Source of the DNA: Gammaproteobacteria bacterium
Lineage (GTDB): Bacteria > Pseudomonadota > Gammaproteobacteria > Steroidobacterales > Steroidobacteraceae
DNA: 64,000 nt
Reading direction: 5' to 3'
Assembly (NCBI GenBank): GCA_024642505.1
Contig: JAHEAZ010000006.1
Location: forward strand, 18,984 to 82,983
A model generated the notes under the pieces. The model saw only the letters and a list, made by a program, of their open reading frames with translations. It had not been told where the DNA came from and made no database searches. Below are positions 8,867-17,676 of this stretch, one piece after another. The number at the start of each line of letters is the position of its first letter. Within the stretch, counting starts at the first letter, position 1. A program made the translations under genes and the position numbers.

Positions 8867-9601
8867 GTGAAGATTCCTGAGCAGATCACGCGTCTGGGCA
8901 TGCTGCTGGCCGGAGTGCTGGCGGCGGTACTGCTGCTGCGTTTCGTGATCCTGCCTGCGGACATGTTCTCGGCGGCACCCCACCAGGCCGCCAAGGCCGT
9001 CCGGGAAATGGCCAAGCCGGTCCACTACGCCGGGATGCCCGCCTGCCGCGAGTGCCACGCCGACATCTATGACACCAAGAGTGCCGGCGGTCACCGCTAC
9101 ATGGGCTGCGAGAACTGCCACGGGGCGGCCGCCGCTCATGCCAGCGATCCGGCGACCGGCAATCCTCCGCTGCCGAGCGAGCGCGAGTTCTGCTATGCCT
9201 GCCACGCCTTCGACCCGTCGCGGCCCAACGGCTTCCCGCAGATCGAGCCGACCGAGCACCGGGCGGGCAAGAAGTGCATCCGCTGCCACGACCCACACGA
9301 CCCGGTGCCGCCATCCGCCCCCAGCGATTGCTCGGGTTGTCACGGCGTGATCGCCAAGACCAAGGCTACTTCCAGCCATGCGACAGTCGAGTGTGCGGCC
9401 TGCCACGAGGTGCCGGAGCAGCACTTCACCAGCCCCCGGGCCGCACTGCCCACCAAGCCCGCGGGACGCGAATCCTGCGGCCAGTGCCACGGCAGTGACG
9501 CGACGGATTCCGGCGCGCCAAGAGTCGACCTCGCGTCGCATGGAGATTCTTACCAGTGCTGGCAGTGCCACTATCCGCATGCGCCGGAGATGACACGATG
9601 A
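8867..9601 (+). CDS. membrane-anchored octahaem cytochrome c
   Basis: The 244-residue protein has one N-terminal hydrophobic helix (LGMLLAGVLAAVLLLRFVIL), probably an uncleaved anchor. A periplasmic domain follows with eight CXXCH motifs (CRECH, CENCH, CYACH, CIRCH, CSGCH, CAACH, CGQCH, CWQCH). It has about 30 residues per haem and little other fold, typical of electron-wire cytochromes. The GTG start at 8867 has AAGGGGGG nine bases upstream. Its stop overlaps the start of the ferredoxin gene (ATGA), so the two are translationally coupled. The 228 bases before it hold no gene. Confidence 0.84.
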   Translation: MKIPEQITRLGMLLAGVLAAVLLLRFVILPADMFSAAPHQAAKAVREMAKPVHYAGMPACRECHADIYDTKSAGGHRYMGCENCHGAAAAHASDPATGNPPLPSEREFCYACHAFDPSRPNGFPQIEPTEHRAGKKCIRCHDPHDPVPPSAPSDCSGCHGVIAKTKATSSHATVECAACHEVPEQHFTSPRAALPTKPAGRESCGQCHGSDATDSGAPRVDLASHGDSYQCWQCHYPHAPEMTR

Positions 9602-10365
9602 ACAAGCGCGACTTCCTCAAGCAAAGCATCCTGTTCATTCCGGCCGCGGGACTGATGCAGACACTGGCGCGGGTCGCGGCGGGTGAGGACATGGCGACCG
9701 CAGCCGCGACCAGCGGCGACTACGACGCTTCCCAGCATTGGTACGGGATGGGCATCGACGTCGACAAGTGCATCGGCTGCAATCGTTGCGTCGAGGCCTG
9801 CAAGACCGAGAACAACGTCCCCCAGGAGCCGTTCTTCTTCCGCACCTGGATTGAACGCTACTCGATCCATGCCGACGGCGAGGTGACCGTCGAATGCGTC
9901 AGCACCCAGCCGCCGCGCGGCGAGGAAACCCCGCAGGTCGACCCCGATGTCGTCCGCAGCTTCTTCGTTCCGAAGCTCTGCAACCAGTGCGCCAACCCGC
10001 CCTGCGTCCAGGTTTGCCCGGTCGGCGCCACCTTCCAGACGAAGGACGGCGTGGTGCTGGTGGACGAGAAGCGCTGCATCGGCTGCCGCTACTGCATCCA
10101 GGCCTGCCCCTATGGCGCCCGCTATCTCAATCCCGAGACCAAGACCGCCGACAAGTGTACGTTCTGCTATCACCGCGTCACCGAAGGCCTGCAGCCGGCC
10201 TGCGTCGAGGTCTGCCCGACCCAGGCGCGCATCTTTGGCGACTTCAAGAGCGAGGCCAGCCGCCTGGTGCGATTCGAGCGGGTGAACGAGATCAGCGTCC
10301 TGAAGCCGGACATGAACACCGCGCCCAAGGTCCGCTACGCCAAACTTGACGGGGAAGTGCGATGA
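9598..10365 (+). CDS. periplasmic four-cluster ferredoxin subunit (DmsB/HybA/TtrB type)
   Basis: The 255-residue iron-sulfur protein has four cysteine groups for four [4Fe-4S] clusters: CIGCNRCVEACK, CNQCANPPCVQVCP, CIGCRYCIQACP and CTFCYHR...CVEVCP. The N-terminus MNKRDFLKQSILFIPAAG looks like a Tat signal with KR in place of RR, a substitution known to work in TtrB. Export to the periplasm is therefore likely. It overlaps the octahaem gene by ATGA and the NrfD gene by 4 bases, so the three proteins are probably one complex. It would carry electrons between the octahaem cytochrome and the membrane subunit. Confidence 0.86.
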   Translation: MNKRDFLKQSILFIPAAGLMQTLARVAAGEDMATAAATSGDYDASQHWYGMGIDVDKCIGCNRCVEACKTENNVPQEPFFFRTWIERYSIHADGEVTVECVSTQPPRGEETPQVDPDVVRSFFVPKLCNQCANPPCVQVCPVGATFQTKDGVVLVDEKRCIGCRYCIQACPYGARYLNPETKTADKCTFCYHRVTEGLQPACVEVCPTQARIFGDFKSEASRLVRFERVNEISVLKPDMNTAPKVRYAKLDGEVR

Positions 10366-11582
10366 ACATCGACACCAACCAGGCACTGTTCGAGCAGTTG
10401 GCCCACCAGCTGGGCCAGGTGGCCGGCTTCATCTATCCCAATGAAGTCGAGATCCAGTGGGCGATCCTGATCGTCGTCTACCCCTACATCACGGGCATCG
10501 TGGCCGGCGCCTTCATCCTCGCCTCGCTGGTCAAGGTGTTCAACGTCGTCGAGGTGCAGCCCATATACCGGCTGGCGCTGCTGACCGCGCTGGCGTTCAT
10601 GCTGATCGCCGGCATGCCGCTGAACCTGCACCTGGGGCATCCGGAGCGTTCCTATGAGATCTTCCTGACGCCCCAGCCTACCTCGGCGATGGCCATGTTC
10701 GGCTTCGTCTACCTCTGGTACCTGATGGCGGTCCTGTTGCTGGAGGTCTGGTTCGAATACCGTGCCCAGTTCATCCTGATGGCGCAGCAGACGCGCGGAT
10801 TCATGGGCAAGCTATACAGGGTCCTGTCGCTGTTTTCCAACGACGTCAGCCCGCAGGCGCTCGCATTCGACAAGAAAGCCAGCAAGCTCATCACCATCAT
10901 CGGCATTCCCTCGGCATTCCTGCTGCACGGCTACGTCGGCTTCATCTTCGGCTCGATCAAGGCCAATCCCTGGTGGAGCAGCGTGCTGATGCCCATCGTC
11001 TTCCTGATGTCGGCAATCGTGTCCGGCATCGCGATGGTGATCATCGTCTATACGATCATCAGCCTGGTGCGCAATGAAAAGGTCGATATGCGCTGCCTGG
11101 ACAAGGTGGGGTTGTTCCTGCTCGTCGCGATCATCGTCGACTTCGCGCTGGAAGCGCTGGACTACATTCACCGCATGTACCAGGCCGAGGAATCGATCGA
11201 GATCCTGGGCGAACTGATCTCCAACAAGCTGTTCACCAGCCTGGTGATCCTGCAGGTGCTGGTCGGCATGTTCGTGCCGCTCGCCATCCTGGCATTTGCC
11301 CGGATCCGGCACCTCAATGACGACCTGCGCAAGCTGATGTACTTCGTCTCCGCGCTGCTGCTCCAGGTCGGTATCTTCGGCATGCGCTGGAACGTGGTGA
11401 TCGGTGGTCAGCTGTACTCCAAGAGTTACCGTGGGCTGATGGCCTACAAGATGGAGCTGACCGGCATCGAGAGCCTGGGAATGGCGCTCGTGCTGCTGGC
11501 GCTACCCTTCATCATCCTTGCCGTACTGGTCCGGTTGCTGCCGACCCAGCCCATGGCTGGACAGCCCCCGGCGGCGCACTAG
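10362..11582 (+). CDS. NrfD/PsrC-family quinone-interacting membrane subunit
   Basis: The 406-residue protein has about ten hydrophobic helices and belongs by pattern to the NrfD/PsrC family (long, cofactor-free quinone-binding membrane subunits). Family-like features are GMPLNLHLGHPERSYEIF near residue 85 and a conserved acidic/His-bearing helix set. Its start overlaps the ferredoxin stop. With the ferredoxin and octahaem cytochrome it forms a unit like the CbcSTU or Qrc modules, which exchange electrons between periplasmic cytochromes and quinone. No molybdopterin enzyme is encoded beside it, so substrate and direction of flow are unknown. Confidence 0.86.
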   Translation: MNIDTNQALFEQLAHQLGQVAGFIYPNEVEIQWAILIVVYPYITGIVAGAFILASLVKVFNVVEVQPIYRLALLTALAFMLIAGMPLNLHLGHPERSYEIFLTPQPTSAMAMFGFVYLWYLMAVLLLEVWFEYRAQFILMAQQTRGFMGKLYRVLSLFSNDVSPQALAFDKKASKLITIIGIPSAFLLHGYVGFIFGSIKANPWWSSVLMPIVFLMSAIVSGIAMVIIVYTIISLVRNEKVDMRCLDKVGLFLLVAIIVDFALEALDYIHRMYQAEESIEILGELISNKLFTSLVILQVLVGMFVPLAILAFARIRHLNDDLRKLMYFVSALLLQVGIFGMRWNVVIGGQLYSKSYRGLMAYKMELTGIESLGMALVLLALPFIILAVLVRLLPTQPMAGQPPAAH

Positions 11583-11685
11583 GGGATTTTCGGCCTCCCG
11601 GTTTCCTAGCAGCTGTCGAGATCCTGATCCTGCCGGGCTAGACTTCGGCTGGGCCGCAGCTGTGCCCTTGCCGCCGGAGGCCGCC

Positions 11686-12513
11686 ATGGACGAACAAATT
11701 GCCAATATGGGGCAGACCAGCTCCACCGTCATCGATCTCGCCGTCAGCTATGGCCCACGGGTGCTCGCCGCGGCGCTGATCCTGCTGGCAGGCTACTACG
11801 TGGGTCGTTGGGCTGGCCGTGCACTGGATCGCCTGCTGCAGAAGCTGGACCTCGATGCCACGGTCAGGATTCTCCTGACCAGGATCGCGAGCACGCTGGT
11901 AGTCCTGGTATTCGCAATCATGGCGCTGCAGAACCTTGGCGTGGAGCTGCTGCCGCTTATCGCCGGCCTCGGTATCGCCGGGGCGGGCATTGCGCTGGCC
12001 CTGCAGGGCGTCCTTGGCAACCTGGCGGCCGGTCTGACCATCATCTTCACGCGACCGTTCAAGGTCGGAGAGTACATCTCGATCGTCGGCGAGGAGGGCC
12101 TGATCGAGTACGTCTCACTGTTCACCACTACCTTGAGCCACCCGGACCGCTCGCGCGTAATCATCCCCAACCGCAAGATCGTCGGCGAGATCCTGCACAA
12201 CTACGGCACGATCCGGCAGCTTGGCCTGACGGTCGGCATCGCCTACGACTCCGACGTCGGCGCGGCTCTGGCTGCGATCGAGGACGTGCTGCGGCGCAAT
12301 CCGCGGGTCCTGCAGGATCCTTCCCCGGTCATCCGGGTCTCCGCCCTGGCCGACTCGTCGGTCAATGTCGACGTCCGGCCCTGGGTCAGCGTCCCCGACT
12401 ACGGCGCCGCCGGGAGCGAGCTGAATCGCGCGATTCTCCAGTCACTCCGCGAGCGGCAGATTGTCATTCCCTTTCCGCAGCGCGAGGTGCGAATACTCGG
12501 GCGCGAGTCCTGA
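11686..12513 (+). CDS. mscS: small-conductance mechanosensitive channel, MscS family
   Basis: A 275-residue protein with three N-terminal helices. The pore helix shows the glycine/alanine-rich pattern LIAGLGIAGAGIALALQGVLGNLAAG near residues 88-115. This is followed by the MscS beta domain (RPFKVGEYISIVGEEGLIEYVSLFTTTL, VIIPNRKIVGE) and the C-terminal alpha/beta cage. Length and order match E. coli MscS (286 residues). It releases solutes during osmotic downshock. GGAGG lies just before the ATG at 11686. The longer in-frame reading from 11518 overlaps the preceding gene and is rejected. Confidence 0.92.
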   Translation: MDEQIANMGQTSSTVIDLAVSYGPRVLAAALILLAGYYVGRWAGRALDRLLQKLDLDATVRILLTRIASTLVVLVFAIMALQNLGVELLPLIAGLGIAGAGIALALQGVLGNLAAGLTIIFTRPFKVGEYISIVGEEGLIEYVSLFTTTLSHPDRSRVIIPNRKIVGEILHNYGTIRQLGLTVGIAYDSDVGAALAAIEDVLRRNPRVLQDPSPVIRVSALADSSVNVDVRPWVSVPDYGAAGSELNRAILQSLRERQIVIPFPQREVRILGRES

Positions 12514-12542
12514 CGCGGCGATCACCGCCGGGAGAATCATCC

Positions 12543-13649
12543 ATGGCACTCAAGCGTCCCGTCCGCAGTCCCGGCACCGTCGTGGTGCTGGAGCATACGT
12601 CGAAGGTCCTGGCGGGCAACGCCCTGGGCGATCCGCACGTGCGGCAGCTGGCGGTCTGGCTGCCATCGCAATACGACACGGGTCGCCCCGGCCGCGGCAG
12701 GCGCTTTCCGGTGCTCTATGACCTGGTCGGATTCACCGGTTCAGGGACTGCGCACCTCAACTGGAAGCCCTTCAGCGAAAACCTGGCTGAGCGCGCGGCG
12801 CGGCTGATCCACGAAGGCAAGATGGGGCCGGCGATACTGGTCTTCCCGGACTGCTTCACCCGCCTCGGTGGCAACCAATACGTGAATTCGACGGCGATCG
12901 GCCGCTACGCGGACTACCTGACCCGGGAAATCATCCCCTTCGTCGACCGCGAATTCCGCACGCTCGCCTCCCGCGATCACCGCGGCTGTTTCGGCAAGTC
13001 TTCCGGCGGCTATGGCGCGATCATCCACGGCATGAAGTACGCGAAGTACTGGGGTGCCATCGCCGATCACTCCGGCGATGCGTACTTCGACTTCGTCTAT
13101 GGTGGCGACTGGCCGAACACGCTCAACGAACTCGGCAAGTACCGCAAGCCGAAGCGGCGGGAGGGTGCCTATGACGCCGTACTGGCCTCGGCGGGCCTTG
13201 GCGATGGTCGGGACGACGGCCGGGTACGGCGCTTCCTGGAATCGGTTTGGAAGAAGCCCAAGCTCTCGGACGCCGAGGTGCACGCCATCATGAACATCTG
13301 CATGGCGGCCACTTACGACCCGGATCCAAAGGCGCCGCTTGGATTCCGCGTGCCGTTCAATCTGGAAACGGGAGAGTTGATCGAATCACGCTGGAAGCGC
13401 TGGCTGCGACATGACCCGGTCAACCTGGTCAAGGCCCATGCGCGCGAGCTCAGGACGCTCAAGGGCATATACATCGATTGTGGCTGGAAGGACCAGTACC
13501 ACATCCACTACGGCGCCCGAGTCCTTTCGAAGCGCCTGAGTGAGGCCGGCATCCGGCACCGCTACGAGGAGTTCGACGACAATCATTCCGACATCGACTA
13601 CCGGATGGATGTCAGCCTGCCATTCCTGTACCGGGCGCTGAAGCCGTGA
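12543..13649 (+). CDS. esterase of the alpha/beta-hydrolase, enterochelin-esterase-like family
   Basis: A 368-residue cytoplasmic protein without a signal peptide. The nucleophile elbow GKSSGGYGA (GxSxG) lies near residue 157. The N-terminal part RQLAVWLPSQYDTG...RRFPVLYDLVGFTG is the pattern of esterase D/enterochelin-esterase proteins. A likely catalytic His is in DDNHSDIDYRM near the C-terminus. GGGAG lies 8-9 bases before the ATG at 12543. The gene follows mscS by 29 bases. Its substrate cannot be inferred. The much longer reading beginning at 11808 runs antisense-like through mscS in another frame and is not used. Confidence 0.78.
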   Translation: MALKRPVRSPGTVVVLEHTSKVLAGNALGDPHVRQLAVWLPSQYDTGRPGRGRRFPVLYDLVGFTGSGTAHLNWKPFSENLAERAARLIHEGKMGPAILVFPDCFTRLGGNQYVNSTAIGRYADYLTREIIPFVDREFRTLASRDHRGCFGKSSGGYGAIIHGMKYAKYWGAIADHSGDAYFDFVYGGDWPNTLNELGKYRKPKRREGAYDAVLASAGLGDGRDDGRVRRFLESVWKKPKLSDAEVHAIMNICMAATYDPDPKAPLGFRVPFNLETGELIESRWKRWLRHDPVNLVKAHARELRTLKGIYIDCGWKDQYHIHYGARVLSKRLSEAGIRHRYEEFDDNHSDIDYRMDVSLPFLYRALKP

Positions 13650-13809
13650 TTCCCTGACGGTATTCAGCGCAGCAGAGCGCTGCGGATCGTGGCAATCCAG
13701 CGGGTCGAGACTCTCTTGCGGGGTCATAATTTCCGCAGGTTTTCTGCCCCGCGTGTTGCAGCCGTCTGCTGCCCGGTGGCGGCGGCAGACGGGTGCCGGA
13801 GACCCCGCG

Positions 13810-15987
13810 ATGCGCCATACTCTCGCCCTCGTCATGCTGGCCGCGACGATCGCCGGCGCCGGCTGCGTCACCACCAGGATCGACCCCGATATGCATGTTG
13901 TGGAACAGAATGAAAATCCCTTGCTCGGGCCCTGGCCCGGCCCCTTCGGCGGCGTCCCGCCCTTTGACCAGGCCAGTGTCGCGCTGCTGAAGCCCGCGCT
14001 CGAAGCCGCGATGGCCGCGCAGCTGGCGGAGACTGACGCCATCGCGGCCGATCCCGCACCGCCCGACTTCGACAACACCGTCGCGGCGCTCGAGCGCTCG
14101 GGTCGCGCCTTCAACCGCGTCGCCACGATCTACGGCATCTACAGCGGCAGCCTGAGCACGCCGGAAGTGCAGGCCGTCGAGCGCGAGATGGCGCCGAAAC
14201 TGGCTGCATTCCGCGACCAGATAGTCCAGAACGAGGCCTTGTTCCACAGGATTGAGGTGGTGTACCAGAGGCGCGAAGCACTGCCGCTGAGCGGCGAGCA
14301 GCAACGCCTGCTCTGGAACCGCTACACCAACCTGGTGCTTGCCGGCGCCGGCCTCGATGCTGCAGGCAAGCGGGAAGTCGCCTCGATCAACCAGCGGCTC
14401 GCCGCGCTGTTTACCACCTTCAGCCAGAACATCCTTGCCGAAGAGGACCATCGGATGCTGGTCATCGACGACGAACGGGATCTTGCCGGGCTGCCGGACA
14501 CCTTCATCGCCTCTGCGGCCGCGACCGCGACGGAGCGGAAGCTGGATGGCAAGTGGGTGGTGGCCAATACCCGCTCCAGCGTCGAGCCGTTCCTGACCTA
14601 TTCGTCACGGCGTGAACTGCGGGAGCAGGTCTGGCGGACCTTCGTCAACCGTGGCGACGAAGGCGACGCGCATGACAACAACGCAGTCATCACCGAGATT
14701 CTCGCCCTGCGGGCGCGCCGGGCCAGGCTGCTGGGTTTCGCCACGCACGCACACTGGCGGCTGCAGAAAACCATGGCCAGGACCCCGGAGCGCACGCTCG
14801 AGCTGATGGAGGCCGTGTGGTCGCCGGCGGTGGCCCGCGTGCGCGAGGAAGTCGCCGACATGCAGGCGATCGCCGATGCCGAGGGCGCCGGCATCGCGAT
14901 CGAGGCCTGGGACTACCGCTACTACGCTGAGAAGGTCCGCAAGGCAAAGTACGATCTGGATGAAAACGAGGTCAAGCCCTACCTGCAGCTCGACCGGCTG
15001 CGCGAGGCGATGTTCTGGACGGCCAAACAGCTCTATGGCCTTGAGTTCACGTCGGTGGAACCCGGTGCCGTCCCGGTCTATCACCCCGACGTGCGCGTCT
15101 GGCAGGTCAGCGACCGGACCGGTCAGCACGTGGGCCTTTACTATCTGGATCCGTTCGCGCGGGTCGGCAAGCGCTCCGGCGCATGGATGAACGCGTATCG
15201 GGCCCAGGAACGCTTTGAGAAAGCGATCACTCCCATCGTCTCGAACAATTCGAATTTCGTTGAGGGCGCTCCGGGCGAGCCAATTCTGATCGGCTGGCAC
15301 GACGCCAGGACGCTGTTTCACGAGTTTGGCCACGCCCTGCATGGGCTGTTGTCGAACGTGTCCTATCCCTCGCTGGCCGGCACCTCGGTGGTGCGCGACT
15401 ATGTTGAGCTACCCTCGCAGCTGACCGAACACTGGCTTGCTACGCGCGAGGTCCTGGACCGATTCGCGATTCACTACCGTACCGGCGAGCCGATGCCGGA
15501 AGCGTTGGCGGCGAGACTGCGCGAGACCGAGACCTTCAATCAGGGGTTTTCCACGATCGAGTACCTGTCCGCGGCGCTGCTCGACATGAAGTTGCACCTG
15601 GCCGGCGACACACCCATCGACCCGGATAGCTTCGAGCGACAGACGCTCGCCGAGATCGGCATGCCACGCGAAATCGTCATGCGTCATCGCACCCCGCAAT
15701 TCAGCCACATCTTCTCCAGCGACAGCTACTCGGCCGGTTACTACAGCTACCTGTGGGCCGACAAGCTCGTGGCGGACACCTGGGAGGCGTTCCTCGAGGC
15801 CGGCGGTCCCTGGGACCAGGCCGTTGCCCTGAGGCTGCGTGACGAGGTGCTGTCGGTCGGGAATACGGTCGATCCGGATGCGGGCTATCGAAGCTTCCGT
15901 GGCCGCGACGCCGATGTCGGACCACTGCTGCGCATGCGGGGGTTTCCGGTGCCGGCGCGCGATGCGACGACGACGCCCGGGGGCTGA
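13810..15987 (+). CDS. M3-family oligopeptidase (Dcp-like), predicted lipoprotein
   Basis: The 725-residue zinc metallopeptidase has the M3 active site TLFHEFGHALHGLLSN near residue 505, where the two His and the downstream Glu bind zinc. It resembles peptidyl-dipeptidase Dcp/oligopeptidase A over the whole length. The first 20 residues (MRHTLALVMLAATIAGAGC) form a lipoprotein signal with Cys near position 20. That is unusual, because E. coli Dcp and OpdA are cytoplasmic. It implies a periplasmic, membrane-anchored peptide-degrading enzyme. The ATG at 13810 is chosen because it begins the signal. A longer frame from 13753 only adds a disordered leader. Confidence 0.88.
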   Translation: MRHTLALVMLAATIAGAGCVTTRIDPDMHVVEQNENPLLGPWPGPFGGVPPFDQASVALLKPALEAAMAAQLAETDAIAADPAPPDFDNTVAALERSGRAFNRVATIYGIYSGSLSTPEVQAVEREMAPKLAAFRDQIVQNEALFHRIEVVYQRREALPLSGEQQRLLWNRYTNLVLAGAGLDAAGKREVASINQRLAALFTTFSQNILAEEDHRMLVIDDERDLAGLPDTFIASAAATATERKLDGKWVVANTRSSVEPFLTYSSRRELREQVWRTFVNRGDEGDAHDNNAVITEILALRARRARLLGFATHAHWRLQKTMARTPERTLELMEAVWSPAVARVREEVADMQAIADAEGAGIAIEAWDYRYYAEKVRKAKYDLDENEVKPYLQLDRLREAMFWTAKQLYGLEFTSVEPGAVPVYHPDVRVWQVSDRTGQHVGLYYLDPFARVGKRSGAWMNAYRAQERFEKAITPIVSNNSNFVEGAPGEPILIGWHDARTLFHEFGHALHGLLSNVSYPSLAGTSVVRDYVELPSQLTEHWLATREVLDRFAIHYRTGEPMPEALAARLRETETFNQGFSTIEYLSAALLDMKLHLAGDTPIDPDSFERQTLAEIGMPREIVMRHRTPQFSHIFSSDSYSAGYYSYLWADKLVADTWEAFLEAGGPWDQAVALRLRDEVLSVGNTVDPDAGYRSFRGRDADVGPLLRMRGFPVPARDATTTPGG

Positions 15988-16054
15988 ATCACATTGCGCA
16001 GGGCGCAGACGACGCCGGGACGGGACGGCCCGCATCCACGTCGTCGTGATCGGG

Positions 16055-16429
16055 TCAGTTGTTCTGGGCGCCCTGGGCAACCCAGTCGTGGATGAGTTTC
16101 TGCTCTTCGGCCGGCAAGGCGGTGCCGCCGTGCGGCATGCGGATCGACGGATCCGCCCTCCCCTCGATGAGCATGGTCAGCGCACTGGACAGTGCATCCC
16201 CGGGGATGACCACCGGACCGAACTTGGTGCCCTTCATCAGGGCATCGTAGCTCTCCAGGTTCAGGCCGCTCGCTTCCTGACCGGGCTGGCCGGGCAGGTG
16301 GCAGGCGCCGCAACGCGCGTTCAACACTGGCTGCACGTCGCCGGCAAAGCTCACCGGCGGCTCGGCCTTCGAACACGCACCCAGCAGCAGGGTGCCCGCA
16401 GTCATCAGCAGGACGGGCAGGCGGATCAT
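16055..16429 (-). CDS. small monohaem c-type cytochrome lipoprotein
   Basis: A 124-residue product with a lipobox signal (LLMTAGTLLLGAC) and one haem site CGACHLPG near residue 41. A following segment (GLNLESYDALMKGTKFGPVVIPGDALSSALTMLIEG) is typical of cytochrome-c-like domains found in PSD1/planctomycete-type and gammaproteobacterial lipoproteins. MPHGG near residue 99 probably supplies the Met ligand. It would be a membrane-tethered electron carrier or sensor. It converges with the M3 peptidase gene. Start set at the ATG at 16429 because the lipoprotein signal begins there. Confidence 0.8.
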   Translation of the reverse strand: MIRLPVLLMTAGTLLLGACSKAEPPVSFAGDVQPVLNARCGACHLPGQPGQEASGLNLESYDALMKGTKFGPVVIPGDALSSALTMLIEGRADPSIRMPHGGTALPAEEQKLIHDWVAQGAQNN

Positions 16430-16611
16430 GGCAAGTTCTCCAATTCCCACTCGAATGCACTTTCTCGCGGCGCAGGCCGGCTCGAATTGGGGCAATTACG
16501 TAGAATCGGGCCCAAGCAGGGTCGCGTCGCGGTAAAGTGCCGAATCAACGTTTCGCTGCGCGGGCGTCGCCGTCCGTAGCGCCGCCGGGTGGCCAGCTGG
16601 AGCCTGAATCA

Positions 16612-17655
16612 ATGCCGATCAAGATAGTGGACCTGCATCACCACGCCATCCGTGTTGCTGCGACCCAGCAGGCCGCCGACCGCGCACGTGAATTCTACGA
16701 GCAGGTACTCGGACTCAACGCGGATACCGGCCGTCCCGAGATCAAGGGCGTGCCCGGACACTGGATCAACGCCGGTCCGCATGCGCAGGTGCACCTGATG
16801 GGCGCCGAGGGCGCGCTGATGGACCTCGGTCTCGGGATCGACCCGTCTGCCCCGCACGTCGCGTTCGCGGTCGAGGATATCGCCGAGGCGCGCGCCGAGC
16901 TCGAGCGTCTCGGGATCGACTACCGGATCCTTCACGGCGTCGTCGGACCCGGCTCGGAACAGGTGTTCCTCAGGGACCCCGCCGGCAACCTGGTCGAGCT
17001 GCACCAGGCCGGCTCGTGTCGCTGCACAGCCGCCTCACGGGCGGGTGAGCAACCCGGCTATACCCGGGTGTGGAGCGCGGTGATGTTCGCCGACATGCGC
17101 GGTTTCACCAGCATCTCGGAGCAGCTCAGCCCGACCGACGTGGTCCCGCTGCTCAACGAGTACTTTGCGCTGCTCACCGACATCACGGTTGGCCATGGCG
17201 GAACAGTGTTCAACATGGCCGGCGACGGCCTGATGGTGGCTTTCGGCGTTCCCAAGGAGCAGCTCGACGCGCCGGAACGCGCCGTGGACACGGCGCAGGA
17301 AATGCTGGCCGGTTTCAGCGACCTGGCGGAGTCCTGGCGGCGGCGCCTTGGCATAGAGACCGGTCTCGGCATCGGTATAAACGCGGGCGAAGTGATTGCC
17401 GGTAATGTCGGCTCGCGGGCCTACATGAATTACACCATCATCGGCGACACGGTGAATGTCGCGTCCCGACTCAGTCAGCGCGCACGCGCCGGGGAAGCCC
17501 TGTTCTCCAGCGTGGTGAAGCGCTCCCTCGAAGAGTGCGGCAGTTCGCATCGGGTCATCGAGTTGCCGGCGCTGCAGCTGCGCGGGCGGTCCTCGCCAGT
17601 GGAGATCTACTGCATTCCTGCAGAGCAGCGCGTGGATTTCCGTCCGGCGTCCTGA
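16612..17655 (+). CDS. fusion of a VOC (glyoxalase-like) domain and a class III nucleotide cyclase
   Basis: The 347-residue protein has two domains. Residues 1-140 are a VOC/glyoxalase-bleomycin-resistance fold with possible metal ligands in HHHAIRV, APHVAFAV and LVELHQ. Residues 150-335 are a class III adenylate/guanylate cyclase. In the cyclase both metal aspartates (FADMRGFT, MAGDGLMVAFG) and the transition-state Asn/Arg (GDTVNVASRL) are present. The position usually holding the purine-recognising Lys (K-x-x-GD) is Asn (FNMAGDG). The VOC half may sense a small molecule and control cyclase output (inference). Start at ATG 16612 after TGGAGCC. Divergent from the haem lipoprotein. Confidence 0.85.
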   Translation: MPIKIVDLHHHAIRVAATQQAADRAREFYEQVLGLNADTGRPEIKGVPGHWINAGPHAQVHLMGAEGALMDLGLGIDPSAPHVAFAVEDIAEARAELERLGIDYRILHGVVGPGSEQVFLRDPAGNLVELHQAGSCRCTAASRAGEQPGYTRVWSAVMFADMRGFTSISEQLSPTDVVPLLNEYFALLTDITVGHGGTVFNMAGDGLMVAFGVPKEQLDAPERAVDTAQEMLAGFSDLAESWRRRLGIETGLGIGINAGEVIAGNVGSRAYMNYTIIGDTVNVASRLSQRARAGEALFSSVVKRSLEECGSSHRVIELPALQLRGRSSPVEIYCIPAEQRVDFRPAS

Positions 17656-17676
17656 GCCAGCTTTACCCGGTGGTGC

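Noticed and set aside
11808..12542. A long upstream extension of the esterase frame
   Set aside because: It overlaps mscS in another frame with Arg/Gly/Pro-rich, non-homologous sequence. A good RBS and ATG at 12543 give a normal esterase length.
13665..13682. A hairpin terminator after the esterase gene
   Set aside because: Only a 6-bp stem with a 6-base loop and no T-run.
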